Positions 15,537 to 22,931 of a DNA stretch of 48,719 nucleotides are shown here, in pieces. This DNA is from Oscillospiraceae bacterium (GTDB lineage Bacteria > Bacillota > Clostridia > Oscillospirales > Oscillospiraceae): the NCBI GenBank assembly GCA_017435615.1, contig JAFSET010000026.1:1-48719 (forward strand), given 5' to 3'. The stretch's first letter is position 1. Every line of letters begins with the position of its first letter. The notes beneath the pieces are model-generated. The model made no database searches, was not told the origin of the DNA, and saw only the letters and a program-made list of their open reading frames with translations. The position numbers and the translations under genes are program-made.

Positions 15537-16061
15537 ATGAAACGGAAAATCGAATTATGGGATGAAGCCGGCCATATTTTGTCCAGCGTGGGCAAGGGCG
15601 TTTTGCTGACAGCGGCTGCTGACGGCAAGGTCAACACCATGACCATTGGCTGGGGTACTTTGGGCATTGAATGGTCAAAGCCCATCTTTATTGCCTTTGT
15701 CCGGGAGAGCCGGTATACCAAGGAGCTGCTGGACAAAAATCCGGAATTTACGGTGAATATTCCCTACGGTGAATATGACAAATCCATTTTAGGCATCTGC
15801 GGAACCCGTTCCGGCAGAGATATGGACAAGATAAAGGAACTGGGACTGACCTTAGAGCCGTCGGAAACCGTCAGCGTGCCGGGCATCCGGGAGCTGCCGC
15901 TGACGCTGGAGTGCAAGGTCATCTACAAGCAGGAGCAGGATGAGCACGCCATCAACGAGGAAAATACCCAGCATTATTATCCCAAGGAGGGACCGCAGCA
16001 GAAAGGGGATTACCATACGGCTTACTACGGCCAGGTTACTGCTGCGTATATCATTGAATAG
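15537..16061 (+). CDS. Flavin reductase-like FMN-binding protein
   Basis: A 174-residue protein of the split-barrel flavin reductase family. It shows the usual FMN-site pattern: KVNTMTIGWGTLGIEWSKP near residues 34-52, FIAFVRESRYTKELL, and FTVNIPYGEYDK, followed by an ICGTRSGRDMDK block. Such proteins reduce or bind flavins or act as small oxidoreductases; the electron acceptor is unknown. The ATG at 15537 is set by GAGGGGGT; upstream in-frame sequence runs antisense through the SSB gene and is rejected. The next gene's -35 element starts at the base after its stop. Confidence 0.87.
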   Translation: MKRKIELWDEAGHILSSVGKGVLLTAAADGKVNTMTIGWGTLGIEWSKPIFIAFVRESRYTKELLDKNPEFTVNIPYGEYDKSILGICGTRSGRDMDKIKELGLTLEPSETVSVPGIRELPLTLECKVIYKQEQDEHAINEENTQHYYPKEGPQQKGDYHTAYYGQVTAAYIIE

Positions 16062-16090
16062 TTGACGAAACCGTAAAATAATGGTATAAT
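16062..16090 (+). promoter_or_regulatory. Promoter of the ABC exporter gene
   Basis: TTGACG (16062-16067) begins right after the stop codon of the flavin reductase gene; 17-base spacer; TATAAT (16085-16090). AGGAGGTG follows. Confidence 0.85.
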
Positions 16091-16123
16091 CAAACATTAT
16101 GTGTGTAAAGGAGGTGCCGGAAA

Positions 16124-17806
16124 ATGAAGAAAGACGGTCTTTGGCGTTGGTATTTGCGATCCTTTAGGCCCTGGATCCCGGCACTGATTTTGCTGGTTTT
16201 ATGCCATGTGGCAATTGCCTGCCTGGGCGTAGGCTTTGCGTTGGGCAGCCAGGAGGTCATCGATACTGCGGTAAACGGTGCGAAAACCGGTGAGCATCAG
16301 CCCTTTGTCTATGCCTGTATCAAACAGGCAGCACTAATCCTTTCCATTATCGTGATCAATGCAGCGTCCCACCTGATCCATGAACAGCTTATGGCGGTTA
16401 TGGACCGGGACTGGAAGCATAACCTGCTGCACCGGCTGCTCCGGGGAGAGTTTGCCGCTGTTTCCAAGTATCACACCGGTGAACTGCTGAACCTGATGAA
16501 CAATGATGTTCGGATCATGATCACCAGTGTGCTGAATTTGCTGCCTTCCATTGCAACCATGAGCACCAAGCTGATCGCGGCCCTGAGCGTGCTGATCGCA
16601 ATGGAGCCAAAGCTGACTTATGTGGTGGTGATCGCCGGCGTTACCGTGGTGATCGTTACCGGCTTTATCCGCCGCAAGCTGAAATCCCTGAACAAGCAGG
16701 TCAGCAAGGCCCAGGGTAAGGTCTCCGGCTTTATTCAGGAGACCCTGGAAAAGCTTTTGATGGTCCAGGCTATGGACATATCCGATGTGATCGACGACCG
16801 GGCGGATGTGCTGCTGTTAGAGCGGTACAAGCTGCAAAAGAAACGGAAAAATATTTCCGTGCTGTCCAGACTCTGTATGAGTATTTTGGCCTACGGCTCT
16901 TCCTTTGGCGCGCTGGCTTTCTGCGCCAACGGTATTTTGCAGGGAACCATGAGCTTTGGCACCCTGACGGCCATTACCCAGTTGGTATCGCAAATTCGCG
17001 GTCCTTTTACCAGTATGTCCGGCATCGGCCCTCAGTATGCGGCAATGTGCGCCGCGGCAGAGCGGCTGAAGGAGTTGGAGGATCAATGCAGCTACGAAGA
17101 AATTCAGCGCAAGGACACCCGGCGAATCTATGAACAGGCTACCTGCATTGAAGCCCGGGAGCTGACCTTTGCCTACGACCGGGACTATGTGTTCGACCAT
17201 GCCAGCTTCACCCTGCCGAAGGGCAGCTTTGGTGTGATCACCGGCCACTCCGGTATCGGCAAAAGTACATTGCTGAAGCTGCTTTTGGGTATATTCCCAC
17301 CCCAGTCCGGTTCCTTAAGTATTGTCACGGAGGAAGATCACATTCCAACAGACCGTACGGTACGTCGGCTGTTTGCCTATGTGCCTCAGGGTAATTTGCT
17401 GTTAAGCGGAACACTCCGGGATAACCTGTTGGTGACCAACAAGGATGCTACCCAGGAGGAGATCGACCGGGCCATTTACATCAGCGCGATGGATGCCTAC
17501 CTGCCTACCTTGCCGGAGGGATTGGACACCGTAGTGGGTGAAAATGCCCTGGGGCTTTCCGAGGGTCAGGCGCAGCGGCTGAGCATTGCCCGTGCCATTT
17601 TGAGCAACGCTCCCATTTTGCTGCTGGACGAGGCGACCTCTGCCCTGGATGACGAAACGGAAAAACAGGTTCTGCAGCGGATCCGGGAGCTTCCCGGCAA
17701 GACCTGCATTGCTGTAACCCACCGCAGTGCCGCCACGGAGGTGGCCGACTGGGCATTGGAGATGCACGAAGGCAAGTGTACAGTCAAATTTAAAAACCCA
17801 ACATGA
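16124..17806 (+). CDS. ABC exporter, fused permease and ATPase
   Basis: A 560-residue half-transporter that should work as a homodimer. The membrane domain (about 1-320) has six helices, followed by the ATPase: Walker A GHSGIGKST at 374-382, Q-loop VPQGN near 420, signature LSEGQ at 478-482, Walker B ILLLDE at 498-503 and H-loop His533. The signature has Glu instead of the usual Gly at position 3. The family exports lipids, drugs or peptides; no peptidase domain is present, so the substrate is open. AAAGGAGGTG precedes the ATG. It has its own promoter and terminator. Confidence 0.92.
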   Translation: MKKDGLWRWYLRSFRPWIPALILLVLCHVAIACLGVGFALGSQEVIDTAVNGAKTGEHQPFVYACIKQAALILSIIVINAASHLIHEQLMAVMDRDWKHNLLHRLLRGEFAAVSKYHTGELLNLMNNDVRIMITSVLNLLPSIATMSTKLIAALSVLIAMEPKLTYVVVIAGVTVVIVTGFIRRKLKSLNKQVSKAQGKVSGFIQETLEKLLMVQAMDISDVIDDRADVLLLERYKLQKKRKNISVLSRLCMSILAYGSSFGALAFCANGILQGTMSFGTLTAITQLVSQIRGPFTSMSGIGPQYAAMCAAAERLKELEDQCSYEEIQRKDTRRIYEQATCIEARELTFAYDRDYVFDHASFTLPKGSFGVITGHSGIGKSTLLKLLLGIFPPQSGSLSIVTEEDHIPTDRTVRRLFAYVPQGNLLLSGTLRDNLLVTNKDATQEEIDRAIYISAMDAYLPTLPEGLDTVVGENALGLSEGQAQRLSIARAILSNAPILLLDEATSALDDETEKQVLQRIRELPGKTCIAVTHRSAATEVADWALEMHEGKCTVKFKNPT

Positions 17807-17811
17807 TCCAA

Positions 17812-17841
17812 AGCAGGTGCCGCCGATGGCACCTGCTTTTT
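17812..17841 (+). terminator. Terminator after the ABC exporter, twin 1
   Basis: AGCAGGTGCC (17812-17821) pairs with GGCACCTGCT (17828-17837), then a T tract. A close relative lies at 18030. Confidence 0.92.
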
Positions 17842-17859
17842 CAGTCTGTCAAAAACCCC

Positions 17860-17900
17860 TGTCATTGCGAGCCAGTGCGCACACTGGCGTGGCAATCCGT
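17860..17900 (+). repeat. Palindromic intergenic repeat, copy C
   Basis: 41 bases identical, in inverse orientation, to copy A at 6298-6338. Core palindrome CCAGTGCGCACACTGG. Confidence 0.9.
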
Positions 17901-17954
17901 TTCTCAAAAAAATCCGTTTTTGCTTATTTTTCAGGTAAAACATATACTTTTAGG

Positions 17955-17991
17955 AACGGATTCCCACGTCGCTTCGCTCCTCGGAATGACA
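17955..17991 (-). repeat. Palindromic intergenic repeat, copy D
   Basis: Shares the end motifs of the family (ACGGATTCCCACG and GGAATGACA) with a different core, GTCGCTTCGCTCC. It is inverted relative to copy C, 54 bases away. Confidence 0.75.
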
Positions 17992-18029
17992 CGTATTTCG
18001 GAAAAGGTACTTTTTTGACACTCTGCCAA

Positions 18030-18059
18030 AGCAGGTGTCGCCAAAGACACCTGCTTTTT
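18030..18059 (+). terminator. Terminator-like hairpin, twin 2
   Basis: AGCAGGTGTC (18030-18039) pairs with GACACCTGCT (18046-18055), then TTTTT. Differs from twin 1 by a compensated base pair. Confidence 0.85.
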
Positions 18060-18134
18060 GTATCAGGGAGGATATTTCCGATTTGTTGCGGCAAAGGAAC
18101 GACAAATTGGGACTTAAGCACATCGTTTCTTTAC

Positions 18135-18163
18135 TTGCTATTTTACCCTAAGCGGTATATAAT
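18135..18163 (+). promoter_or_regulatory. Promoter of yfmF-yfmH-lgt
   Basis: TTGCTA (18135-18140), a 17-base spacer, TATAAT (18158-18163). Confidence 0.75.
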
Positions 18164-18191
18164 AATTCCAACAACCTTGAAAGGACCTTTT

Positions 18192-19454
18192 ATGATCAAG
18201 ACCTTTGAATTACAGCCCGGTGTTATCCTGCGGTGCTGTCAGGACAGCCGGTTTAAAATGAACTGCCTGAGTGTTCAGCTTGTACGGCCTGCCTGCCGGC
18301 AGGAGGCGGCTGCCAATGCGTTAATGCCGGCGGTGCTGCTGCGTGGCACGCAAAGCTGTCCGGATCTGCGGGATATTACCCTTCGGCTGGACGATTTGTA
18401 CGGGGCTTCTGTAGGGGCGCTCGTTCGCCGGGTGGGAGATTATCAGACCACGGGCCTGGCCTGCGGTTTTACAGAGGATCGGTTCGCCCTGAACGGTGAT
18501 GCTATTTTAGAGCCTATGGCTGACTTCTTACAGGAGCTTTTGCTGAAGCCAAGGCTGGAGCAGGGGATATTCTGCAAGGAATTTGTGGAAAGCGAAAAGC
18601 GCAATCTGCTGGCAGCCATTGAAGCCAGAAAAAACGATAAGCGGCTGTATGCCGCCGGACAACTGACGAAGTTTATGTGTGCTGCCGATCCGGTGGGAAT
18701 TCCCCGGCTGGGAGAGCCGGAGGATGTGGCTGCATTGGAGCCGGAGGGCTTATACCGCCACTATGAGAAGATTTTGCGGGAAAGCACCGTAGAGCTATTT
18801 TATGTAGGCGCCCAGGCGCCGGAACGGATTTGCGGGCTTCTTTCCCGGCTCTTTGAGAATACCCCCCGGCAGCATTGTCCGCTGCCGCCGCAGACACCCT
18901 TCCGGGACGGCGGCAAAACACGCAATGAAGAATTTTTGGACGTGACCCAGGCCAAGCTGCAAATGGGCTTTTTGTCGCCTGCTACCATCAAGACAACAGA
19001 CTTTGCGGTGATGCAGGTGCTTTGCAGCGTTTTTGGCAGCAGCTCTATCAGTAAGCTGTTTATGAATGTACGGGAGAAAATGTCCCTGTGCTACGATATC
19101 GGTTCGTCCTACCAGGGCACCAAGGGGATTTTGACGGTGGGTGCCGGCATGGACCAGGATCAGGTGGAAACCGTGGAGCAGGAGGTTATGAACCAGTTGG
19201 AGCAGTGCCGTCGGGGAAATATCTCCGCCTTGGAGCTGGAAGCTGCCCGGCAGTCTTTGCTCAGCTCTTTGCGCAGCGTTCACGACAGCCCCGGTGCTAT
19301 TGAAAACTATTATGCCACCGCCGCATTAAGCGGCCTTGGTATGTCTATCCAGGAATATATGGATCAGGTATCTCAGGTAGATGTGTCCCAGCTTGCTCAG
19401 GCAGCCCAAAGTCTGCAGCTTCACAGCGTGTATACCTTAAAGGGGGTGCAGTAA
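18192..19454 (+). CDS. yfmF: M16-family protein YfmF (EF-P modification-associated)
   Basis: A 420-residue M16-like protein, usually encoded with YfmH and linked in Bacillus to the 5-aminopentanol modification of elongation factor P. The zinc motif HxxEH of active M16 peptidases is absent from the N-terminal domain, where residues 30-70 read RQEAAANALMPAVLL and LRLDDLYGASVG. It is therefore the non-catalytic partner of a pair. The C-terminal domain has the typical SSSISKLFMNVREKMSLCY motif. The ATG at 18192 follows AAAGGA; upstream in-frame sequence crosses the repeats and is rejected. Its stop overlaps the yfmH start by one base. Confidence 0.88.
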   Translation: MIKTFELQPGVILRCCQDSRFKMNCLSVQLVRPACRQEAAANALMPAVLLRGTQSCPDLRDITLRLDDLYGASVGALVRRVGDYQTTGLACGFTEDRFALNGDAILEPMADFLQELLLKPRLEQGIFCKEFVESEKRNLLAAIEARKNDKRLYAAGQLTKFMCAADPVGIPRLGEPEDVAALEPEGLYRHYEKILRESTVELFYVGAQAPERICGLLSRLFENTPRQHCPLPPQTPFRDGGKTRNEEFLDVTQAKLQMGFLSPATIKTTDFAVMQVLCSVFGSSSISKLFMNVREKMSLCYDIGSSYQGTKGILTVGAGMDQDQVETVEQEVMNQLEQCRRGNISALELEAARQSLLSSLRSVHDSPGAIENYYATAALSGLGMSIQEYMDQVSQVDVSQLAQAAQSLQLHSVYTLKGVQ

Positions 19455-20734
19455 TGGACTTGCGTCACTATCCCCGTTTGGATGAACGGATCTGTTGGGA
19501 TACTCTGCCCAACGGGATGAAGCTTGCGGTCATTCCCCGTCAGGGCTTTTCCCGGAAAATGGCCTATTTTATCACCGGTAACGGCTCTATGCACCGGCAG
19601 TTTACCCTGGACGGTCAGGATCATAACGCGCCCATGGGTGTTGCCCACTTTTTAGAGCACAAGCTCTTTGATATGCCGGGACGGGATATTTCCGGAGAAT
19701 TTGCGGAAATGGGCGCATCGGTGAATGCCTTCACTACCTACGATATGACCGCCTACTATTTTTCCTGCACAGACCGGTTTTTTGACAGTCTGAAGCTGTT
19801 GCTGGAGTTTGTGACACAGCCTTATTTTACACAGCAGACTGTGGATAAGGAGCAGGGGATCATCGGTCAGGAGATCGATATGAACGAGGATGCCCCGGAA
19901 ACACGGATGTTTGAGCAGCTTGTGGATGCTATGTACACTGCCCATCCCATCCGGGAACCGATCTTAGGCACCCGGCAGAGCATCCGTCAGATCACCCCTC
20001 AGGTGCTATACGATTGCCACCGGGCTCTGTACAGTCCGCAGAATATGCTGCTGTGTGTCATCGGTGATGTGGACCCCAATGAGGTTCGCAGCCAGGCAAT
20101 ACGCGGCACTTCCCAAATGCCTTGCACGCAGGTCACACTGGACCGGTGCTGGCCTGAGGAAATGACTGTCCGTGTGCCACGGGTCTGCTCCAAAATGGAG
20201 GTGGCCCGGCCTATGTTCCAGTTGGGCTTCAAATGCCCGGACCCGGGCAAGGGGGATGCGGCCATCTATCAGGAATTTGTGGGTGACCTGGCAGCGGAGG
20301 CACTGTTTGGCGAGTCATCCCGGCTGTATTTGGAGCTGTATCAGCAGGGTCTGATCGATCCGTCCTTCGGCGGCGGTTTCGATACGGTGTCCGGCATGGC
20401 AATGCTGTCTGCCAGCGGCGACAGTGACCATCCGGAGCAGGTCCGGGATGCCATTTTAAAGCAGGCGCAGGTTCTGGCGCAGCAGGGGATCGACGAGAAG
20501 GATTTCCTGCGGATGAAGCGCAGTGCCCTGGGTGCAAGAATTCACAATTTAGACAGCTTTGACTCCACCTGCTTCCGGGTGGCAGCCTACTATTTTTCCG
20601 GCTTTGACTATTTCCGTTTCCCGGAGATCTACGAAAGCGTCCAGGCAGAGGATGTTCGCCAATTTATCGAAAAGACTGTGATCCCGGAACGGTGCTGTTT
20701 ATCCGTCATTGAACCAAAGGAGGAACAATCATGA
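19454..20734 (+). CDS. yfmH: M16-family peptidase YfmH (EF-P modification-associated)
   Basis: A 426-residue M16 metallopeptidase. The zinc site HFLEH (in GVAHFLEHKLFD, near residues 65-76) and a downstream Glu in EQGIIGQEIDMNEDAPE near 130-146 are intact, so this is the catalytic member of the YfmF/YfmH pair. Role in EF-P modification is taken from the family, not shown here. AGGGGGTG precedes the ATG, which shares a base with the yfmF stop. The 3-prime end overlaps the lgt start as ATGA, which suggests tight coupling of all three. Confidence 0.92.
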   Translation: MDLRHYPRLDERICWDTLPNGMKLAVIPRQGFSRKMAYFITGNGSMHRQFTLDGQDHNAPMGVAHFLEHKLFDMPGRDISGEFAEMGASVNAFTTYDMTAYYFSCTDRFFDSLKLLLEFVTQPYFTQQTVDKEQGIIGQEIDMNEDAPETRMFEQLVDAMYTAHPIREPILGTRQSIRQITPQVLYDCHRALYSPQNMLLCVIGDVDPNEVRSQAIRGTSQMPCTQVTLDRCWPEEMTVRVPRVCSKMEVARPMFQLGFKCPDPGKGDAAIYQEFVGDLAAEALFGESSRLYLELYQQGLIDPSFGGGFDTVSGMAMLSASGDSDHPEQVRDAILKQAQVLAQQGIDEKDFLRMKRSALGARIHNLDSFDSTCFRVAAYYFSGFDYFRFPEIYESVQAEDVRQFIEKTVIPERCCLSVIEPKEEQS

Positions 20735-21672
20735 GTACAATAACCTTTCCTGGCCTGGGATTGGAGCTGAATCCCCCCAGGGGCTTCGCCATCCCCGGCA
20801 CCGACTTTATGATCTACTTTTACGGCGTGATCATTGCTGTGGGCCTGGTGCTGGCAGTGATCTACGGCATGCGCCGCAGTAGCCAGTTCGGCCTGAAGCA
20901 GGACGATATTTTGGACGGCGTGCTGTTTATCGTGCCCGTTGCCATTATCTGCGCCCGGGCATATTACTGCATCTTTGAGTGGGAGCAATACCACAGCTTT
21001 GCCGATTTGATCAACATCCGCAAGGGTGGCCTGGCCATTTACGGCGGCGTCATCGGTGCAGCCGTTGGCGTGGTGGTGTTCAGCCGGATCAAAAAGGTGA
21101 GCCTGCCGGCGGTGCTGGATCTGGTGGCCCTGGGTTTTCTCATCGGACAGTCTATTGGCCGCTGGGGTAACTTCATCAACCGGGAGGCCTACGGTGCACC
21201 AACCGAGTTTTTCCTGAGAATGGGCCTTGTGGTGGACGGTCAGCAGCAGTATTTCCATCCCACCTTCCTATACGAATCCCTATGGAACGCTGTTGGTTTT
21301 ATTGTGCTGCATTTTCTGTCGAAAAAGCGGCAATACGACGGACAGATCGCTTTGAGTTATGTGGCATGGTACGGCTTGGGCAGAGCCATGATCGAAGGCC
21401 TGCGGATGGATAGCCTCTATTTGGGACCCTTCCGTGTCAGCCAGCTTTTGGCGGCGGTATCCTGCGCAGCCGCAGTGGTGGTGCTGTTGGTGATGAATAT
21501 GAGGCCCCACGACCGTGCAAAGCTGTTTGTCAACCGCATAGCTGCGGAAGCCGCCGAAGCGGAGGAAGCAGCAGAGGAAGCAGCAGAGGAAGCAGCAGAG
21601 GAAGACGGTGAGACGGCAGAAGCAGTCGAAACCGCCGAAACTGTCGAAACCGCCGAAGGTCAGGCACAGTAA
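20731..21672 (+). CDS. lgt: Prolipoprotein diacylglyceryl transferase with acidic C-terminal tail
   Basis: A membrane enzyme that transfers diacylglycerol from phosphatidylglycerol to the lipobox cysteine of prolipoproteins. Of 313 residues, about 1-265 are the normal multi-helix Lgt core with GGLAIYGGVIGA and the signature GRWGNFINREAYG. The last 45 residues are an unusual Glu/Ala/Thr-rich cytoplasmic tail. At DNA level the tail contains three exact copies of GAGGAAGCAGCA (21562-21597) and a shorter repeat after it. The start overlaps the yfmH stop (ATGA). Substrates could include the three lipoproteins at the left end of the window. Confidence 0.94.
   Translation: MSTITFPGLGLELNPPRGFAIPGTDFMIYFYGVIIAVGLVLAVIYGMRRSSQFGLKQDDILDGVLFIVPVAIICARAYYCIFEWEQYHSFADLINIRKGGLAIYGGVIGAAVGVVVFSRIKKVSLPAVLDLVALGFLIGQSIGRWGNFINREAYGAPTEFFLRMGLVVDGQQQYFHPTFLYESLWNAVGFIVLHFLSKKRQYDGQIALSYVAWYGLGRAMIEGLRMDSLYLGPFRVSQLLAAVSCAAAVVVLLVMNMRPHDRAKLFVNRIAAEAAEAEEAAEEAAEEAAEEDGETAEAVETAETVETAEGQAQ
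21562..21603 (+). repeat. 12-base tandem repeat in lgt tail
   Basis: Three perfect copies of GAGGAAGCAGCA plus half a copy, encoding Glu-Glu-Ala-Ala. The in-frame unit allows copy-number change without a frameshift. Confidence 0.9.
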
Positions 21673-21680
21673 TGCACATA

Positions 21681-21716
21681 AAAACGGCCGTGTCCGGAAT
21701 GGGACACGGCCGTTTT
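21681..21716. terminator. Bidirectional terminator
   Basis: Perfect 15-base stem AAAACGGCCGTGTCC (21681-21695) with 21702-21716, between the convergent lgt and cysteine-rich genes. Confidence 0.93.
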
Positions 21717-21725
21717 CATATCCAA

Positions 21726-22058
21726 TTAACCTTCGAAATCAGCCTCGTCGGCAGCAACAGCGGCCTCCTCGGAAGCTTCTTCTGCGATTTCCTCAGTAGC
21801 CTCGGCTTCTTCCTCACAGCAGCAGTTTTCACAGGCGCAGGAGTCGCAGTCGTCCTCACAGGGACATTCGTCACAGTCGTCCTCGCACTGGCAGTCACAG
21901 TCGCATACGCACTGACCGTCGCACAGGCACTGCAGTTTCCCCAGCATCTTTTTACACCAGGCAACGATCCGGTCACCGTAGGTGGCGGCAATATAAACAA
22001 TGCCGGCAATTGCGGCCAAAACAGCCAGGATCTTCAAAATAATATTGATCGCTTTCAT
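21726..22058 (-). CDS. Cysteine-rich membrane miniprotein with acidic tail
   Basis: A 110-residue protein that I do not recognise. One hydrophobic helix (about 6-26) is followed by a basic turn and a dense cysteine segment: 17 cysteines between residues 35 and 81, with Asp and Glu between them. It includes a near-duplicate unit, CEDDCDECP then CEDDCDSCA. The final 28 residues are Glu/Ala-rich. The pattern suggests metal or cluster binding; this is inference. The ATG at 22058 follows GGAGGTCC; an ATG seven codons upstream overlaps that site. It has its own promoter (22095-22123) and a terminator at its 3-prime end. Confidence 0.8.
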   Translation of the reverse strand: MKAINIILKILAVLAAIAGIVYIAATYGDRIVAWCKKMLGKLQCLCDGQCVCDCDCQCEDDCDECPCEDDCDSCACENCCCEEEAEATEEIAEEASEEAAVAADEADFEG

Positions 22059-22094
22059 AATTATGGACCTCCATTCCATTGAGTTTCTAAGTCC

Positions 22095-22123
22095 AGTATA
22101 ACCAATCTCTGTGAAAAATGCAA
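22095..22123 (-). promoter_or_regulatory. Promoter of the cysteine-rich gene
   Basis: Minus strand TTGCAT (22118-22123), a 17-base spacer, TATACT (22095-22100). Confidence 0.72.
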
Positions 22124-22130
22124 CTAAAAA

Positions 22131-22928
22131 TTATACATATCCGTAAAGTCCCCGGACACTGATCTCGCCGGAACTGACAGTTTCTGTTTTCCCGTCCTGA
22201 AAACGGACGATCAGGCTGCCGTCGTCAGTTAAATCCAGTGCCGTGCCGTAGCGTCTTTCATCACCTCGCAGCAAAACGACCTGCTGACCTAAGGTCATAC
22301 AATCTGCTTTGTAGCGATCCATAATCGTTTGCTTCTGAGAAAAAAGACCGGAACGCATACGGTGCAGAGCCAAAATCATGTGACCGGCAAGGGGAGCAGG
22401 GGAGAGCTGTACGCCGCACATAGCCAGGGAGGTAGCCATATCCTGAAGCTGGGCAGGAAAATCCTCTTTTTGGTGACAGCAATTGAGTCCGATTCCGACG
22501 ATCGCCCACTGCACCAGGCCGGTGGTGCTGTCCACAGACAGCTCTGTTAAAATGCCTCCCAGCTTTTTGCTGCCTACCACAAAATCGTTGGTCCATTTGA
22601 TCTGCGGCCGTAAATGGGCCGCTTGTTCTACTGCGTCGCACACAGCCTCTGCCACGCAGCAGGTCAGGTGCATCAGCTCCTGGGGCTTGCAGTTGGGGCG
22701 CAGTACTGCTGACAGGTATACACCAAGCCCCTCAGGGGCGTGAAAGCTCCGTCCAAGGCGGCCGCGACCGGCAGTTTGTGCGCCTGCAATCACCACAGTG
22801 CCCTCCGGTGCGCCCTTGGCTGCCAGTTCTTTGGCGGTGGTGTTGGTAGAGGGCAGGCTGTCATAATCATAAATGCAGTTCTGCCAGGGGTGATCCCCCG
22901 GCAGAACAGAAAGAATATCTTGTTTCAT
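22131..22928 (-). CDS. birA: Biotin--[acetyl-CoA carboxylase] ligase, monofunctional
   Basis: A 265-residue biotin protein ligase that activates biotin as biotinyl-AMP and attaches it to carrier proteins. Motifs: SLPSTNTTAKELA near 24-36, the biotinoyl-AMP loop AGRGRLGRSF near 53-62, KWTNDFVVGSKKLGGIL near 109-125. The N-terminal DNA-binding HTH domain of bifunctional BirA is missing, so it should not act as the biotin repressor. The ATG lies three bases after the stop of the membrane E2-like gene and has no clear ribosome binding site, pointing to translational coupling. Confidence 0.92.
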   Translation of the reverse strand: MKQDILSVLPGDHPWQNCIYDYDSLPSTNTTAKELAAKGAPEGTVVIAGAQTAGRGRLGRSFHAPEGLGVYLSAVLRPNCKPQELMHLTCCVAEAVCDAVEQAAHLRPQIKWTNDFVVGSKKLGGILTELSVDSTTGLVQWAIVGIGLNCCHQKEDFPAQLQDMATSLAMCGVQLSPAPLAGHMILALHRMRSGLFSQKQTIMDRYKADCMTLGQQVVLLRGDERRYGTALDLTDDGSLIVRFQDGKTETVSSGEISVRGLYGYV

Positions 22929-22931
22929 AGG

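Larger units (their letters stand above)
17842..18134. other. Intergenic region with repeat pair and twin terminators
   Basis: No gene is supported. It holds palindromic repeats C and D and the second terminator, all placed between the exporter and yfmF. Confidence 0.75.

Noticed and set aside
21562-21660. Short tandem repeats as a possible CRISPR array
   Set aside because: Units are 12 bases without spacers and lie in frame inside lgt.
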